Assembly (NCBI RefSeq): GCF_022201045.2
Contig: NC_068559.1
Location: 14,689,501 to 14,753,500 of the forward strand
From: Citrus sinensis
Taxonomy: Eukaryota > Streptophyta > Magnoliopsida > Sapindales > Rutaceae
Length of the DNA: 64,000 bases
Direction: 5' to 3'
Part shown: positions 46,590 through 59,204 of the stretch, in pieces
Layout: each line of letters opens with the position of its first letter
How positions within the stretch are numbered: the stretch's first letter is position 1
Translations under genes and position numbers: made by a program
Notes under the pieces: generated by a model
Told to the model about the DNA's origin: nothing
The model's database searches: none
The model's input: only the letters and a program-made list of their open reading frames with translations

Positions 46590-46998
46590 TGTTGATGCAG
46601 CGGAAGTTTAATGTTCAAAATATTCCGTTGATTCTAGAGAATACCGGAACAAAAGAACAACTAAATTCACGTTGATTCAAAAGAATACCGTGAATTTAGG
46701 GGTTAAGACTCGTTGATTCCGTAGAATACCAAGAATTAATTGTTCAAATACTCACAAAGAGATTTGAAAATTGAAATATTATTAAACTCAAAATTCTCTC
46801 CTTCAAAGGTTACAAGAGGGAGCTATTTATAGTAGTAGTAATTATCCTAATTCATGAAGGAAAAACAAAATCCTAAATTGAAAGGGAAACAAAATTCTAA
46901 ATTAGAAAGGAATTTAAAAGTCTTAAACTTTAGTTAATAAGGAAACTAATCCTAGTATAATATGGATTCCTACTCTTCATCAGGTGTTTTAGGTTCGG
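46590..46998 (-). repeat. LTR-like solo repeat
   Basis: It begins TGTTGATGCAGCGG on the plus strand. On the minus strand it contains a TATA-like CTATAAATAGCTCCC (about 46822-46836) followed by a transcribed-region-like segment with 'gagaataccg'/'gaataccgtgaattt' repeats. 'ttcgg' flanks at 46585-46589 and 46994-46998. A CA end is not where that right flank would require, so the exact right limit (46982 or 46993) is uncertain. Confidence 0.45.
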
Positions 46999-47496
46999 GA
47001 AAGTTTTTGGGTTAAGTAGAATAAAATAGAATCTGAGTCACACATCTTTTGTGGTGCAATGTGTCTCTAAATATGTAAAAGTGTAGGAGAGATGAGAAGA
47101 AATTAAAACAAGTAGAGGATTCAGACCCTTTTGTAAACTCTGACCTAGACCCTTTTATAAATTGAGACATAAATATGTTGTTGAATACCTTAATATTACC
47201 CATGACTGTGACATAGAACACATTTCAGTAGCACCATTATAATTTGCACATAAAGTGAGCATGGCGTTTTAAAAGTTTTAAAGTTTGAGCTCCAAACAAC
47301 AATTTAATTGGCATTTCATACTTATCCCAAACTCTGCCCTTTATGTCTGTGTTCTGTGCATATTTTTGTGCAAATAGAATTACCGATTGGCATTCTACTA
47401 TTTGGAATGAACAATGATAGTTTTGAAAAATTTTGTAGAAAATCAAATAACATAAAATTTTCTTTACATGGCAAGTTCACAACCATTAATTAACTT
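46999..47496. other. Intergenic sequence
   Basis: Short spurious ORFs only. Nothing recognisable. Confidence 0.4.
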
Positions 47497-48005
47497 TGTT
47501 AGTGAATTAATGAAGTATAAGCCTAGTGTGCTGAAGTGGCAAAGTGTTGGACAATAAAAGAACATAAGTCTAGTGGGCTAAAGAGTCAAGGTGTTGGGTA
47601 TGTGTAACTTGTATTGACACCTGTAATTGATAAGCACAAAATTATCTATAAAAGGGGCAAGATTATAACAGTAAAAGGGTGGTCAACACAGAGGCAACAA
47701 GGAAGCGGCAAGTGCCAATAACAGAGAACAACAGTAACAACAAAAAACAGAGAAGAGTAGCAACGAGAATTCAATTCAAAAAAGCCAAGGCAGCAAAGGA
47801 ATTAAAGAACAAAAACAGAGGAGGTCCAAGAGGAAAAAGGACCAAACGAGGTGGAACTTCAAAGAGGCCTTAAAGTCAAGCAACCAAGAAGAAAAAGAAG
47901 CAGCCAAGAAACTAAAAGGAAACTGAAGACAATGAACCAATGAAAAGCTGAAACAGAGAGTGAAAATAACAACAAAAAACCAGAGCTTATTTGTTTGCAA
48001 CAACA
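47497..48005 (+). repeat. 5' LTR of the Tat-type element
   Basis: TATA-like 'ctataaaagggg' (about 47644-47655). It matches 55579-56090 along its whole length, with scattered substitutions and small indels. The ORF at 47679-47873 is translation of LTR sequence. Confidence 0.85.
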
Positions 48006-48649
48006 ATTGGTGCTCTCGTTGAGAGGCGATTCAAACAAACTCAAGGCACAATTCTTAGAGCTTACATAGTATTTAACTTTTACGATATAAGAATTACTAT
48101 GATAGAACCATCGTGAGACCCAACACTCCCAGAAGAACACGGGACAGAAACTCTCCAGAAAGAAACTAGGGTTGATTCACCCAAAGAACAATTATCACTC
48201 CAAAATCAAAGTTTAATCCAGATTGAAGCTTCATTAAAACAACATCTTACGGCAACTCTGGAGCAACAAATGAAAGAAATGCAGACACGGTTGAATTAAT
48301 TAAATCGAGAAGAGCTTGCCAAGTTGCAACGAACAGATGGAAAATCAGTAACCCATCCGATGGAGTTGACAAATGAAAAACAAATAAAATTAACTCAGGA
48401 AAATCCATCGAAGAACTTGAAAGGGAAAATCCGAAATCATTGAAACAAATCTCCGATTTCAACTTTAACAACTGAAACCGATGAGACATCATCATCGAGT
48501 TCCGAGACCTCGCGGAATAACAAACTCTCTTCCAAGTTTATTGAGAAATTAATAGAACAGAAAATGAAAAAAAGTAAAGCACATCAATAATTCGAAAATA
48601 TTACGACTTGAAGATGAGATATTGCAGGCTGCAAATTCTCCTCTTACCC

Positions 48650-49480
48650 AAAATTTTTTGGAAATACAACTTCCAAAAAATTCGTTACACCAAGATTCAA
48701 GTTTTATAATGGAACGTCGGATCCAATCAACCATATCAGACATTTCAGGCAGACAATGGCTTTATATGAGCATGAAGATGCTTTGATGTGCCGTATCTTC
48801 CCCTCCAGTCTTGACAGTCTACCATTAAATTGGTACCACGACTTACCTTCAAGTTCGATACACGAATATGTTTAGCCTTTATAGCACAATATTCAACCTA
48901 TCGAGACATGAAGAAATGATCAAATTATTTGTTTACAGTGCAAATGGGACATGCAGAAACATTGAAATATTATATTCGAATGTTTAGATTAGCATCTGCC
49001 AAGGTTGAAAACTGTGATGACCAGCTGGCAATAGTGGCTTTTAAGTGCGGACTTCCATCAAATCACCCGTTTTTTTGAATCTTTGGTAAAAAATAAACCA
49101 AATTGTATGTGGGATCTGTTAATTCGGGCACAAAAGTATGTAACCCTAGAAGAAGAAAAGAAGAGTCTTGCATCAAAATTCAACAAAACCAATAATTGGG
49201 GGCAAAGGCTCTCTAAAAACCGACGGACGGATTTCTTAAGTCAAATGAAGAAAGAAGAAAAAGCTCAATCAAAGAAGCACACACCACTGAAAATTTCGAT
49301 TGGACAAATTTTGCATCAAATAAAAGATGAACCATGGTTAAAGAGACCAGCACCAATGCCCAAGAACCAAAACTGGGATGTTGCAAAATAGTGTGCCTTC
49401 CATAATGATTGTAGGCATTATACAAGAGATTGCAGAACTTTGAAGAAATATATTGAAGAATTGATTTCCAAGGGTCAGTT
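48650..49480 (+). pseudogene. gag remnant of the Tat-type element
   Basis: Plus-strand readings give FKFYNGTSDPINHIRHFRQT, MALYEHEDALMCRIFPSSL and LNWYHDLPSSSI, then, after stops, ESLVKNKPNCMWDLLIRAQK and a Lys/Glu-rich segment. This is the retrotransposon gag domain of plant Tat-like elements. Several in-frame stops interrupt it. Confidence 0.75.
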
Positions 49481-52400
49481 AAAAGAATTTGTAAAAGTCG
49501 AAGACAAACAGCCCCAAAACCAAAACAATTTCTTGAAGAAAGATCAAATTGAAAATTCAACATCGGAACCAGAACAAATAGTTAATACTATTATGGCTCC
49601 CTTACCTTTGGAAGTGCACATGACCAAAGAAAGAAATGTATATTGCAAAAAAAGAGAAATTGAAGCTCCTGAAGAATTCTCAAAGAAATGTGTCAAATTG
49701 GATGTACAGTCAGAAGTTAGTTTCTTGCCCCAAGACCTTAAACTAATTCAGTCCCCACATGATGATGCATTGGTAATTTCAATTAAAATTGGAAATTGTC
49801 TAGTCAGAAGGATTTTGATTGATAATGGGAGTTCGGTGAATATACTCGATGACGCAACTGTCGAAAAAATGCGCTTAGAGCAAGATAAAATCAAACCATT
49901 TGAACAACCATTGATAGGTTTCAGTGGAATAGTAACATATTCAGATGGTGTTATCACACTTCTAGTCATTGCTAAATCGTAGAGTCTGTTAACTGACTTT
50001 CTCGTTGTGAAAGCAACTTCGCCGTACAATGCAATATTAGGAAGACAATGGATACATAAAATGAGAGTTGTACCCTCAACTTATCATCAAGTTTTGTGTT
50101 ATCAGACAATTTATGGGATAGAGGAAATTGGAGGAGATCAAGCTACAACTCGGACATGTGCGGTATTGGCATTAAAAGAAACTAAGAGAAAAGATTCAAA
50201 TTTTGAGAATCAGGCCAAACAAGATGCTAAATAGCAATTATAGTCAAACGGCATGGGTAAACAAAATAGAGAACTGGGATCAACAAGAAACCAACCGTGG
50301 AAGAAGTAAATATTGTCCCGATAAATCCAGATAATCAAGAATTCATTCGAATTGGCTCGCTATTGCAACCAAATGAAAATGACCAACTTCTAAATCTTCT
50401 CTAAATAAATCGTGATATTTTTGCATGGAAACCCGAAGATATGACTGGAGTACGACCTGAAGTCATTTGTCATCATTTGAACATTGACCCAAGTAAGAAA
50501 CCTGTTAAACAGAAGAAAAGAAATTTTGCCCCAGAACGCAATTAAGTCATAGAATCAGAAATATTAAAAATGATTGAACTTGATTTTATCAAAGAAGTGC
50601 ATTATCCAGAATGGTTGGCAAATGTCGTGCTAGTTAAGAAGAAGAATGGAAAATGAAGAGTCTGTATTGATTTCTCCGACTTGAACAAAGCTTGTCCGAA
50701 AGATAGTTTTCCCTTTCCGAAAATCGATTCACTTGTGGATTCTACGGCAGGTCATCAACTCATGAGCTTCATGGATGCTTATTCAGGCTATAATCAGATC
50801 CAGATATATGAAGCAAATCAAGAGAAGACTTCATTTATTACTGAAAGGGGAACCTATTTTTATGAAGTGATGCCTTTCGGGTAAAAACATGCAGGTGCAA
50901 CTTATCAAAGGCTAGTCAACAAAATTTTTAAACCACTTATAGGAAGAACAATGGAAATCTACATCGATGATATGTTGGTAAAAAGTCTCAATCGATCTGA
51001 CCATGCGAAAGATTTAAGAAAAGCTTTCTCTATATCGCAAACATATGGCTTGAAATTAAATCCATAAAAATGCACTTTTAGTGTTGAATCTGGAAAAGTT
51101 TTAGGTTATTTGGTAAGTCAAAGAGGAATTGAAGTAAATATAGATCAGATCCAAGCTTTTATGAAAATGAATTCACCAAGGACCATAAAGGAAGTACAAA
51201 CGCTGAGAGGAAGAATTACTGTATTGAGTAGATTTATTTCTCGATCATAAGATAAATGCCAACCTTTCTTTCAGACTTTGAAGAAAAATAAAGATTTTAA
51301 GTGGGCCGAGTCTTGTGAAGAAGCATTTGTTCAACTTAAGACGTGCTTAATGATGCCACCGTTATTATGGAAACCAAATACAGGGGAAGACTTATTCCTT
51401 TATCTTGCAGTATCGACGAACGCAGTTAGTGCAGCTCTGATACGAGAAGAGACAAACATTCAAAAACCAGTGTTTTATGTAAGCAAAGCTTTGATTGCAG
51501 CAGAAACACGGTATATGAAAATGGAGAAATTAATCCTAGCATTAATTGTAGCATCAAATAAGCAAAACCCTACTTTTAAGCCCACACTATAATTGTGGTA
51601 ATTGAATTTCCCTTGCGCTCTATTCTGTATAATCCAGATTTATCCGGAAGAATTTCAAAGTGGGCAGTGGAATTGGGGCAATACGATATTCATTTCCAAC
51701 CTCAAACAACAATCAAAGCTCAAATTTTGGCTGATTTCATAGCAGAATTTACTCCAATGGATAGTCAAATGCAAAACAACGAGAAGATTGAAGAAGATGG
51801 ATTTATCTGGAAATTGTATGTCGATGGATCTTCAAATCGCAATAATGTCAGAGTAGGATTAGTTTTAATTACTCCAGAAAAAAACGATGATTGAACAAGC
51901 TCTCACATTTGGTTTCAAAGCATCAAACAATGAAGCAGAATATGAAGCCATGATTTCAGGATTAAAGTTAGCAATTGGTTTGGGAGTTAAGAAGAAGATT
52001 GTTTTTTGTGACTCAAAATTAATAGTCAATCATATTCATGGAAATTATTCAGCTAAAGAACCTCGTATGTCAGCTTATTTGAAAGTTTTTCGTGACTTGA
52101 TGATAAAAATTCCATCATGTACCATTGAACAAATTCCTCGAGGAGAAAATAGCCATTCAACTGCGCTAGCCAGTTTAGGATCAATAGTAAGGTATTCATT
52201 TAAACGCACAATCACTATAGATTATATAAAAAATCCTAGTTTGGATTCAGTGGAGGAAAAAGTTTATCAATCAACAGAATCTCCGAGCTGGAATGATGTG
52301 ATCTTTCAATATATTCAAAGTGGAATTTTGCCTGAAGATAAGAAGGTAGCCAAGAACATTCGCCAAAAGGCAGCTCATTATGCCATAATAGGAGGAAATC

Positions 52401-53530
52401 TTTACAAACGATCATATAGCGGGATTTATTTAAGATGTTTAGCTCCTGAAGAAGCTCGATACGTCATGGCCGAAGTGCACGAAGGAATTTGTAGCAACCA
52501 TTTGGGTGGAAGAACTCTAGCTCACTAGATTTTAAATGCTGGATATTATTGGCCCAAAATGCATAAAGACGCCAAAGAATATGTGAAGAAATGTGATAAA
52601 TGTCAAGGTTTTACCTTGGTACCAAGACAACCTCCAGAAGATCTAAATCCAGTAAGAAGTTCATGGCCCTTTCATCAATGCGGGCTAGATATTGTAAGAC
52701 CTCTTCCAATTGCACCATGACAAAAGCGATTTTTAATTTTGGCCACAGATTATTTCACAAAGTGGATAGAAGCTGAACCTTTGTCGAAAATTGAAGAACT
52801 AGAAGTTAAAAGCTTTATATGGAAAAATATTGTATGTCGTTTTGGAATTCCAAGAATTCTAGTTTCTGATAATGGCACATAATTTACTGGGAAACGAGTT
52901 TCAGAGTTTTGCAAAGAGCTTTGTATCGAAAGAAGTTTCTCTACTCCAAGATATCCACAGGGAAATGGGGAAGCAGAAATTTCAAATCGAACGATCTTGA
53001 ATGGAATAAAGAAAAGACTGGAAGCTGCAAAAGGTAATTGGGTAGAAGAACTTCCCGAAGCACTATGGGCATATCGAACTACAAAACGGAAAGCTACCGG
53101 AGAAACACCATTTTCACTTGCATATGGGTCCGAAGTAATCATCCCAGTTGAAATTGGAATGCCAACGCTTCGAACCTAGTTTGGAATTTCCATGTCTAAT
53201 ATAGAAGAGCTCAACTATAATTTAGATTTGCTAGAAGAAAAGAGAGAGCAAGCATTGATCCGATTAGAAGCATATCATCAACGAACCAAGCTGATCTTTG
53301 ATAAAAATGTCAAACATAGAAAATTTCATCTGGGAAGTTTAGTCCTCAAGAAAATCTTCCACAACAGCCAAGAATCAATTTCCTGAAAGTTAGGTCCAAA
53401 TTGGGAAGGCCCTTATAAGATCATCGGAGTCTGATCAAAATGTGCCTATTAGCTCTCGGACATGGAAGGGAAAATTTTACCAAGACCCTGGAATGCTACC
53501 AATTTACGCAGCTACTATGTATAGAACTCC
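49480..53530 (+). pseudogene. pol remnant: protease, RT, RNase H, integrase
   Basis: The aspartic protease site is LIDNGSSVNIL (about 49815). Reverse transcriptase: [15 protein letters not shown], then VCIDFSDLNKACPKDSFPFP, FMDAYSGYNQIQI, MEIYIDDMLVKS (about 50950-50985). RT-linked RNase H segment (51278-51592). An additional archaeal-type RNase H: LYVDGSSNRN, NNEAEYEAMISGL, DSKLIVNHI (51815-52040), typical of Tat. Integrase zinc region and core: CDKCQGFT, ILATDYFTKWIEAEPLS, RYPQGNGEAEISNRT (52590-52995). Stops occur after VKKKNGK, after EVMPFG, within integrase and elsewhere. Confidence 0.88.
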
Positions 53531-53682
53531 CAGTTAGTCTATGAATAAATTGGAAGAGCTGTAAATACATGCATTAATAAAACAATGATCTTCCTTGCTG
53601 GAAAACAAATATTCTTTTGTTTACAAGAATGAAATGTCAGATTTAATTTTCAAGAATTAAATCTATATTGATCAATTCTTAT

Positions 53683-54000
53683 GGCCATTAAATTAAAAGG
53701 TTAAATCCATGATTAACCTACAGCTTCAGCAGCTCAAAGCTTAACTTTCAAGGCTCTAGCCTTACTTGAAATTAAAAAGTTGGCCATTAAATTAAAAGGT
53801 TAAATCCATGATTAACCTACAGCTTCAGCAGCTGAAAGCTTGACTTTCAAGGCTTCAGCCTTACTTCAAGTTAAAACGTCGACCATTAAATTAAAAGGTT
53901 AAATCCATGATTAACCTACAGCTTCAGCAGCTGAAAATTTAACTTTCAAGACTCTAGCCTTACTAGAAAATAAAAGGTTGATCCTTGGTGAACCTAAAAG
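53683..54000. repeat. 99-bp tandem repeats downstream of pol
   Basis: 'ccattaaattaaaaggttaa' starts units at about 53683, 53782 and 53881, a 99-bp period, with a degenerate fourth part. Each unit also has 'cagcttcagcagct' and 'aactttcaaggctctagcct'. They lie between pol and the antisense region. Confidence 0.85.
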
Positions 54001-54238
54001 CTCAAGCTCAAAAGTTAGTTAATTGGTAGTCATATATTTGGCTCCGAATCATAGCGGGAGCACAAAAACCAAGCCAACAAGGTCAACGGAAACTTGAACT
54101 CAAAGGTACGAGCATTATTGTTTTTATCATTTGATAAGTTAATTTGACTTTTCAAAAACTATTTAAGATAATAATAGAATATTATCTGAGACTTAGATCA
54201 TTAGATGTTTCTGAGCATTAGGCCCATTGCTTAGGATA

Positions 54239-55398
54239 TTAGGCTTTTTTCTCAATTTCAATCGATGCCAAGAAGTCTTCCACGTAGGCTTCATCCATAA
54301 TATTTTGTATGGATGGCTCCAAAGTTTTGAAAGTCTCATCCAAGCCATATTGGCAAACTTGCTTCCCTTTGTTTTCTTCAGTACCCGAAACTTCAGACAT
54401 TACAAGCCGGTGAGCAATACCTTTTTCAACTGAGCAATCTACTTCTTGTTTTCCATTATCTTTCATCGACGCACACTCCGAGTTCTTAACAGATGTTAGT
54501 TCTTGCAATTTCTTTTCAATTTCTGTTCTCTTCTTCTTTTCATCATCTAAACTGCTAAAACTCTGTTGATGTTCTTCTTTAGTTTTTCTAAGTACATCCT
54601 TTGTATTGACCAATTCCTCTCTCAAAAGTGGAACCGATTCCCTCAAAACATTCAATTCATCATTTAACATCTTATTTAAGCTCAAGAGACGATCGTGTCT
54701 TTCATGAAGAATGGTATGATTGCATAAAGCCTAGAAAACAATAAAAATAAAAATTATAAGTCAGGAATTGAACTAAAAGTCTTACATTCCACAATCCATA
54801 GCAGTCCCCAAACAAACCGAATGATCGTCGAGGGATTCTAAAAAAGCTCGGTCATTATTTGGAATAATTCTCTTTGATAAAGGTGATGCAACAAGGGAAT
54901 TATTAAGTAAAGAAAAATTCTCATTCCAAACACCCTTTGGAGAAGAAATATTGTCGCCAGGAATACAAGAACTACTTGCATCCCCTCGAGTTTGGGTATT
55001 TATAGGTTGAGAAATTATCTGTCTTACATTAATTTCAGACCCTGAAACTGGAATAACAGCCGCAGTAGATGGAAAAACTTCCGTTTGAGCAGCTTTGATA
55101 TTTAGATGAGCAATTGATGAAGATTTTTCTGATCTTATTTCATCTTCTTTTAATTTTGAAACTTCATAATCTGCCTTCTCAGAAAATCCTCTGACCATGG
55201 GGATTTATGTTTGTGGCGAGAATAATCTTCATCACGAACCCTTAGACGATCTTCATAACATGCTCTGTAACGATCACTTTCATACACTTTGTGACGGCTT
55301 TTTTTTCGATTTTCTTCATCCCTTTTGAAATCACCAAATCTTATTGGATAATGATCATGATTAAACTCTCTTCCTCCATAATATTTATGACCACTCAT
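54239..55398 (-). CDS. Antisense coding-like region inside the Tat element
   Basis: It lies between pol and the 3' LTR on the strand opposite to gag-pol. In minus-strand order: 55398-55150, an Arg/Asp/Tyr-rich highly charged 82-aa frame; 55198-54782, an overlapping frame (FSEKADYEVSKLKEDEIRSE ... AMDCG), probably joined to the first by a frameshift; 54730-54239, a coiled-coil-like frame (LNVLRESVPLLREELVNTKD, then KKRTEIEKKLQEL) ending EIEKKA. A 55-base AT-rich gap (54731-54785) with gtaag...ctag ends may be an intron, but the phases do not join simply. Antisense ORFs at this place are known in some Tat elements (Grande, Retand and RIRE2 types). Function unknown; this copy is probably dead. 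Confidence 0.55.
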
Positions 55399-55578
55399 AT
55401 TTAATTAATCCAGCGTTAGGGAGAAAATTTAGATCAAGGCAAAGTTCAAAGTGAGGTTATTTAAATGTTTAGAATCGTGCCTAATGCAAATGGTTCAAGG
55501 ATAATGACACGTGCAATAACAACTGTCAAAACTTTGCATTATATTTAAAAATAAAATATAATATAGTGGGGGGCTTAG

Positions 55579-56090
55579 TGTTAATGAATTAATGAAGCAT
55601 AAGCCTAGTGTGTTGAAGTGGCAACGTGTTGGACAATAAAATAACATAAGTTTAGTGTGCTGGAGAGTCAAGGTGTTGGGCATGTGTAACTTGTATTGAC
55701 ATCTGTAATTGATAAGCACAAAATTATCTATAAAAAGGGGCAGGATTATGACAGTAAAAAGGAGGCCAACACAGAGGCAACAAATAAGCGGAAAGTGCCA
55801 ATAACAGAGAACAACAGAAACATCAAATAACAGAGAAGGCATCAACGAGAATTCAATTTAGAAAAGCCAATGCCGCAAAGGAATTAAAGAACAAAAACAG
55901 AGGAAGACCAAGAGGAAAAAGAAGGACCAAACGAGGTAGAATTTCAAAGAGGCCTTAAAGTCAAGCAATCAATAAGAAAACGAAGCAGCCAAGAAACTAA
56001 AAGGAAACCGAAGACAATGAACGAATGAAAAGCTGAAACAGAGAGTGCAAATAACAACAAAAAAACAAAGCTTATTTGTTTGCAACAACA
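55579..56090 (+). repeat. 3' LTR of the Tat-type element
   Basis: Begins TGTTAATGAATTAATG and ends TTTGCAACAACA; preceded by a polypurine tract. Partner of 47497-48005. Confidence 0.85.
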
Positions 56091-56369
56091 TACTTTGTCT
56101 TGTGGTTGACACTTTTTTGGCTTATTTGTTGAGATCTAATTAATCCTTAAAGAAATTTTTCTATTTTATATTTAAATGGAATATAAGTGTATAGCAAATG
56201 ATCTAAGGTTGTTAGAAGGCATTCTGTAATCTTACATGCAATATGTCCTAGAAATTAGAATGACATCCCAATTAATTATTAGGAAAATAGTTTAATATAA
56301 AGGTTTGAATTGAGATTTCACTAATCTCGTGTTTCTTTGTTCTTCTTTCAAAAACAGAAAAATTGTCCA

Positions 56370-59204
56370 TTGAATTGCTTCATTCTTTTTTTTTATATAT
56401 ATATTAAGCCACCAAGAGGTGGCGGGTTAGGCGCGGACCTCTACCTGTAACATTGATAGTAAATGACAAAATACAAATGGAGGGGATCATAAACTTAAAC
56501 CTCCAAATTAAAGAGTTAATACAAAAGGAAAATGCATCGATTAAGGCAAAACCTAATATCTGAATTACTATAATCGGCTGGTAATTAATGAAGTCTGCCA
56601 GAAAATTGTTTGTGATGCTTACGACATGTAAGTAATTTGAAGCCCTTCCTAGAATGTTGTTGAGTAACACTAAAGTCAGGGTTTAGATCATGTATCTCGG
56701 TGTCCTCAGGTGCAGATTAAAAAGAACCATCATCCATCAAGTGCTTGTCAGAACTGCAATCTTTATTCGACTTAAATTTGTAATTCATAAGGAACTCAAA
56801 ATGTTTGTTCTCATCCCTTTTTGTATACTTATCAGATTGAGAAGGAATACCGGTAAAGTGGGTATTGAAGCCCACAACTGTCGTGCCAAAAACATCCGAT
56901 AAAGATCAGAGTCTATAGATGCCTGATAATTTGAATTCCCAATAATTTGTTAGGGAGATATACCATGATCATGTAGGTCAACCCATGCTCCAGTATCTTG
57001 AACTTGCGACTCTTGAATGGCGGTGGCTTCAGTAATATCAGCTTGGTTCTCCACAGGAGAAATTATGGTGATCGGAGACCTAGTATCCACAATCTGCAGA
57101 GTTAAGCTCGAACGCTATGGGCTCGGGTCTGGAGTATATTGTGGAGTGGCTAAAGGCGAAGACCTTGTTTCCTTACCCTTTTCCGTACTGGTCTGACGGG
57201 CCCCATTTGGCCGTTGCGGGCAAAACCCTGGATTGGCTACATAACATGTCTCAATAGCATGACCAAGATGCTTGCAGGAAGTACAGGAAGTACAGAAAGG
57301 TGGGATTTTCCCGTATACTACACTCTGCCAAAAACCAGAATCATCCACACCGATTCAAATTTGTGATAGCGGAGGTTGAGTGACATCATGCTCTACTAAA
57401 ATCCTCGCTACAAATGGACGAGTTAATGAGGCAGTGGCTTGGTCAATTCGAAGCAACTTACCAACAGCTAATGCAATAGAAAATAATGCTTCCTTGCATT
57501 GCACACAATGAATTGGCAAGTAAGGAAATGATACCCATACAGATACAATGGACAACTCCTCAGAACACTGAAAATCTGTGGTCCATTTAAATATTCTCAT
57601 GGCACTCCCATTAACATACCATGTCTACTTAACCCACAGACGGGTGTAGTTTTCCTCGACATCTAATTTAATTAAACATGACGATTATCTAATAAAGAAA
57701 TTTAAAAATTTTCTTTTAACCCCAAGGAGGTAAAAAATTTATGAATTACTTCCATATGAGGGTGATTGTAGGAAAACTTACCAACTAATGTCAGCTTGAA
57801 TAGAATAGCCATCGCTTTGACTTCTTCCACAGGAAACTACACGATTAGCTCTCCCTCAAACAAAGAGACGATTTTGATGGGAACCGTTGGGTGCGTGGGA
57901 CCATTCATAATTTCGGCAAAAGTTTTTTTGATCGGCTTATTTAGATTCCGATTAGGAAGGAAAGCCAAAACTGAAGCGTATGTTAGGATGGAAGTGGGCT
58001 GAATGTGATTATGGGTTAGTGGATTGGAGGAATCATTAGTTTGGGCTTGGTTTTGAACTTGTGAGCTGAAATTGAAAGTTCGACCTTTTTGGGGTTGATA
58101 GGGTTGTGGTTGGTCTTGGCATTGTGGGTTAGGAATTTGTGTTTTTGTATTTAAGGGATGGGCTGCAAATTGTTGAATTTGGGCTTGATGACTTAGATTT
58201 GGGTGGTTATGTGGTGGGCTTCCATTATAAGAGTTAGTTTGGATTTGATTAGTGGTGGCCGAAACATGTAAAGGAATGTGGGTGGTGGCGGCCCAATCTT
58301 GAGTTTGTCTAGTGGGAAAGGCTAGCAGGACTTGCAGGACATGGGGAAATGCTAGGGGGGGACACACATGGGACACAATTCATGTGCTGCCGAAAGTGGC
58401 TCATGAGCATGGGGATTGCCGCAGGCGTGCAGACTTTTGGGCTGGTCTTGGTTGGATGTTTGCTGACCTTGACTAGGTTCGATGGTGGTTGCTTGCAACT
58501 AACATTCGGTGGTTAACAGCTGCAGCTGGTGGTGAGCACTGTCCCAAGTGCTTGCTTGTGATTTGCATGGGATTTTTTGGCGTGTGGGTGGTGATTGTGG
58601 TTGACTGGTGGTTGCATCTTGAACCGATTTTTGAAACAAATGGCCATGGGGCACGGGCTGGTTTTGAGGGTGCATAGGGGCTGTGATAGCTAGATGTGCA
58701 TCCACTAGGGGTGATTGATTTGCTACCTCACGGCAGCATTCATAGTCATTGATGCCACCATTAATTGACATTTCTTTTTGTTCACTTACGGCATTAGGTG
58801 TGGTTGGTTGCTGAAGTTTTGAGAGGATAGAGGCAGTGGATGTTGGTGATTGGTTTGCATGGGGTTGGATTTGAGATGGAGGGTCTGCATGGGAGTGGTT
58901 TGGAGAGATATGTGGTGGTTGTGTGGATGGATTGTGGACAGTTTGCCGCTGGAGCGGTTTGATTCGCGGTGGTGGCAGCTGGACTTCAGGCGATGGGTCA
59001 TTGGTGAATTTTGGGGGTCGTCTAAATGATTTCTTAGGAGGGTTCAAACTCAAGTTAATTCGTTCTTCGGCGGAGAGGGTGGAGACCGGTGGAGGCCAGT
59101 AAAGGCCGTATAAGGCTATTGTGGGGGGGGGGGGGGGGGGCTTTCCAATTATCTTCTTTTTTTTTTAACTCCAAGGAAGATTTCTATTGAATTGCTTCAT
59201 TCTT
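56370..59204 (-). mobile_element. LINE (L1-type) insertion with ORF1 only
   Basis: The insert is 56389-59185 on the minus strand, flanked by a perfect 19-bp target duplication, attgaattgcttcattctt (56370-56388 and 59186-59204). Its 3' end on the minus strand is a (TA)n-plus-A tail (plus-strand T run at 56389-56394 then TA repeats), preceded by a 3' UTR-like block with 'cccgccacctcttggtgg'. Its 5' end includes a run of 18 G on the plus strand (59123-59140). ORF1 remnants are present, but no endonuclease or reverse transcriptase is seen, so ORF2 is deleted. Confidence 0.88.
57115..59053 (-). pseudogene. LINE ORF1 (DUF4283 and zinc-knuckle) remnant
   Basis: Four minus-strand segments in order: a Pro/Ser-rich frame starting MSLNPPKKSFRRPPKF (59053-58499); a Gln/Asn/Pro-rich frame ending with FAEIMNGPTH and IKIVSLFEGELIV (58376-57837); MRIFKWTTDFQCSEEL with VWVSFPYLPIHC (57600-57355); and a CX2CX4HX4C knuckle, CTSCKHLGHAIETC (57348-57115). 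This matches plant L1 ORF1 proteins with a DUF4283 domain and C-terminal zinc knuckle, which bind element RNA. Frameshifts separate the segments. Confidence 0.75.

Larger units (their letters stand above)
47497..56090 (+). mobile_element. Ty3/gypsy retrotransposon of the Tat type, decayed
   Basis: The 5' LTR is 47497-48005 and the 3' LTR 55579-56090 (509 and 512 bp, clearly alike but with many differences). The start is TGTTA and the end CAACAACA. A primer-binding-site-like TTGGTGCTCTCGTTGAGAG follows the 5' LTR (48007-48025), and a purine tract (agtggggggcttag) precedes the 3' LTR. The order gag, protease, RT, RNase H, integrase, then a long 3' region with tandem repeats and an antisense coding-like region fits the Tat lineage. 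Flanking bases AACTT and TACTT agree at 4 of 5. Multiple stops make it inactive. Confidence 0.88.

Noticed and set aside
47679-47873. Basic 64-codon ORF
   Set aside because: Lies within the 5' LTR of the Tat element; a nuclear-localisation-like composition arises from purine-rich LTR sequence.
58489-58677. 62-codon plus-strand ORF with hydrophobic centre
   Set aside because: Antisense shadow of the LINE ORF1 remnant.
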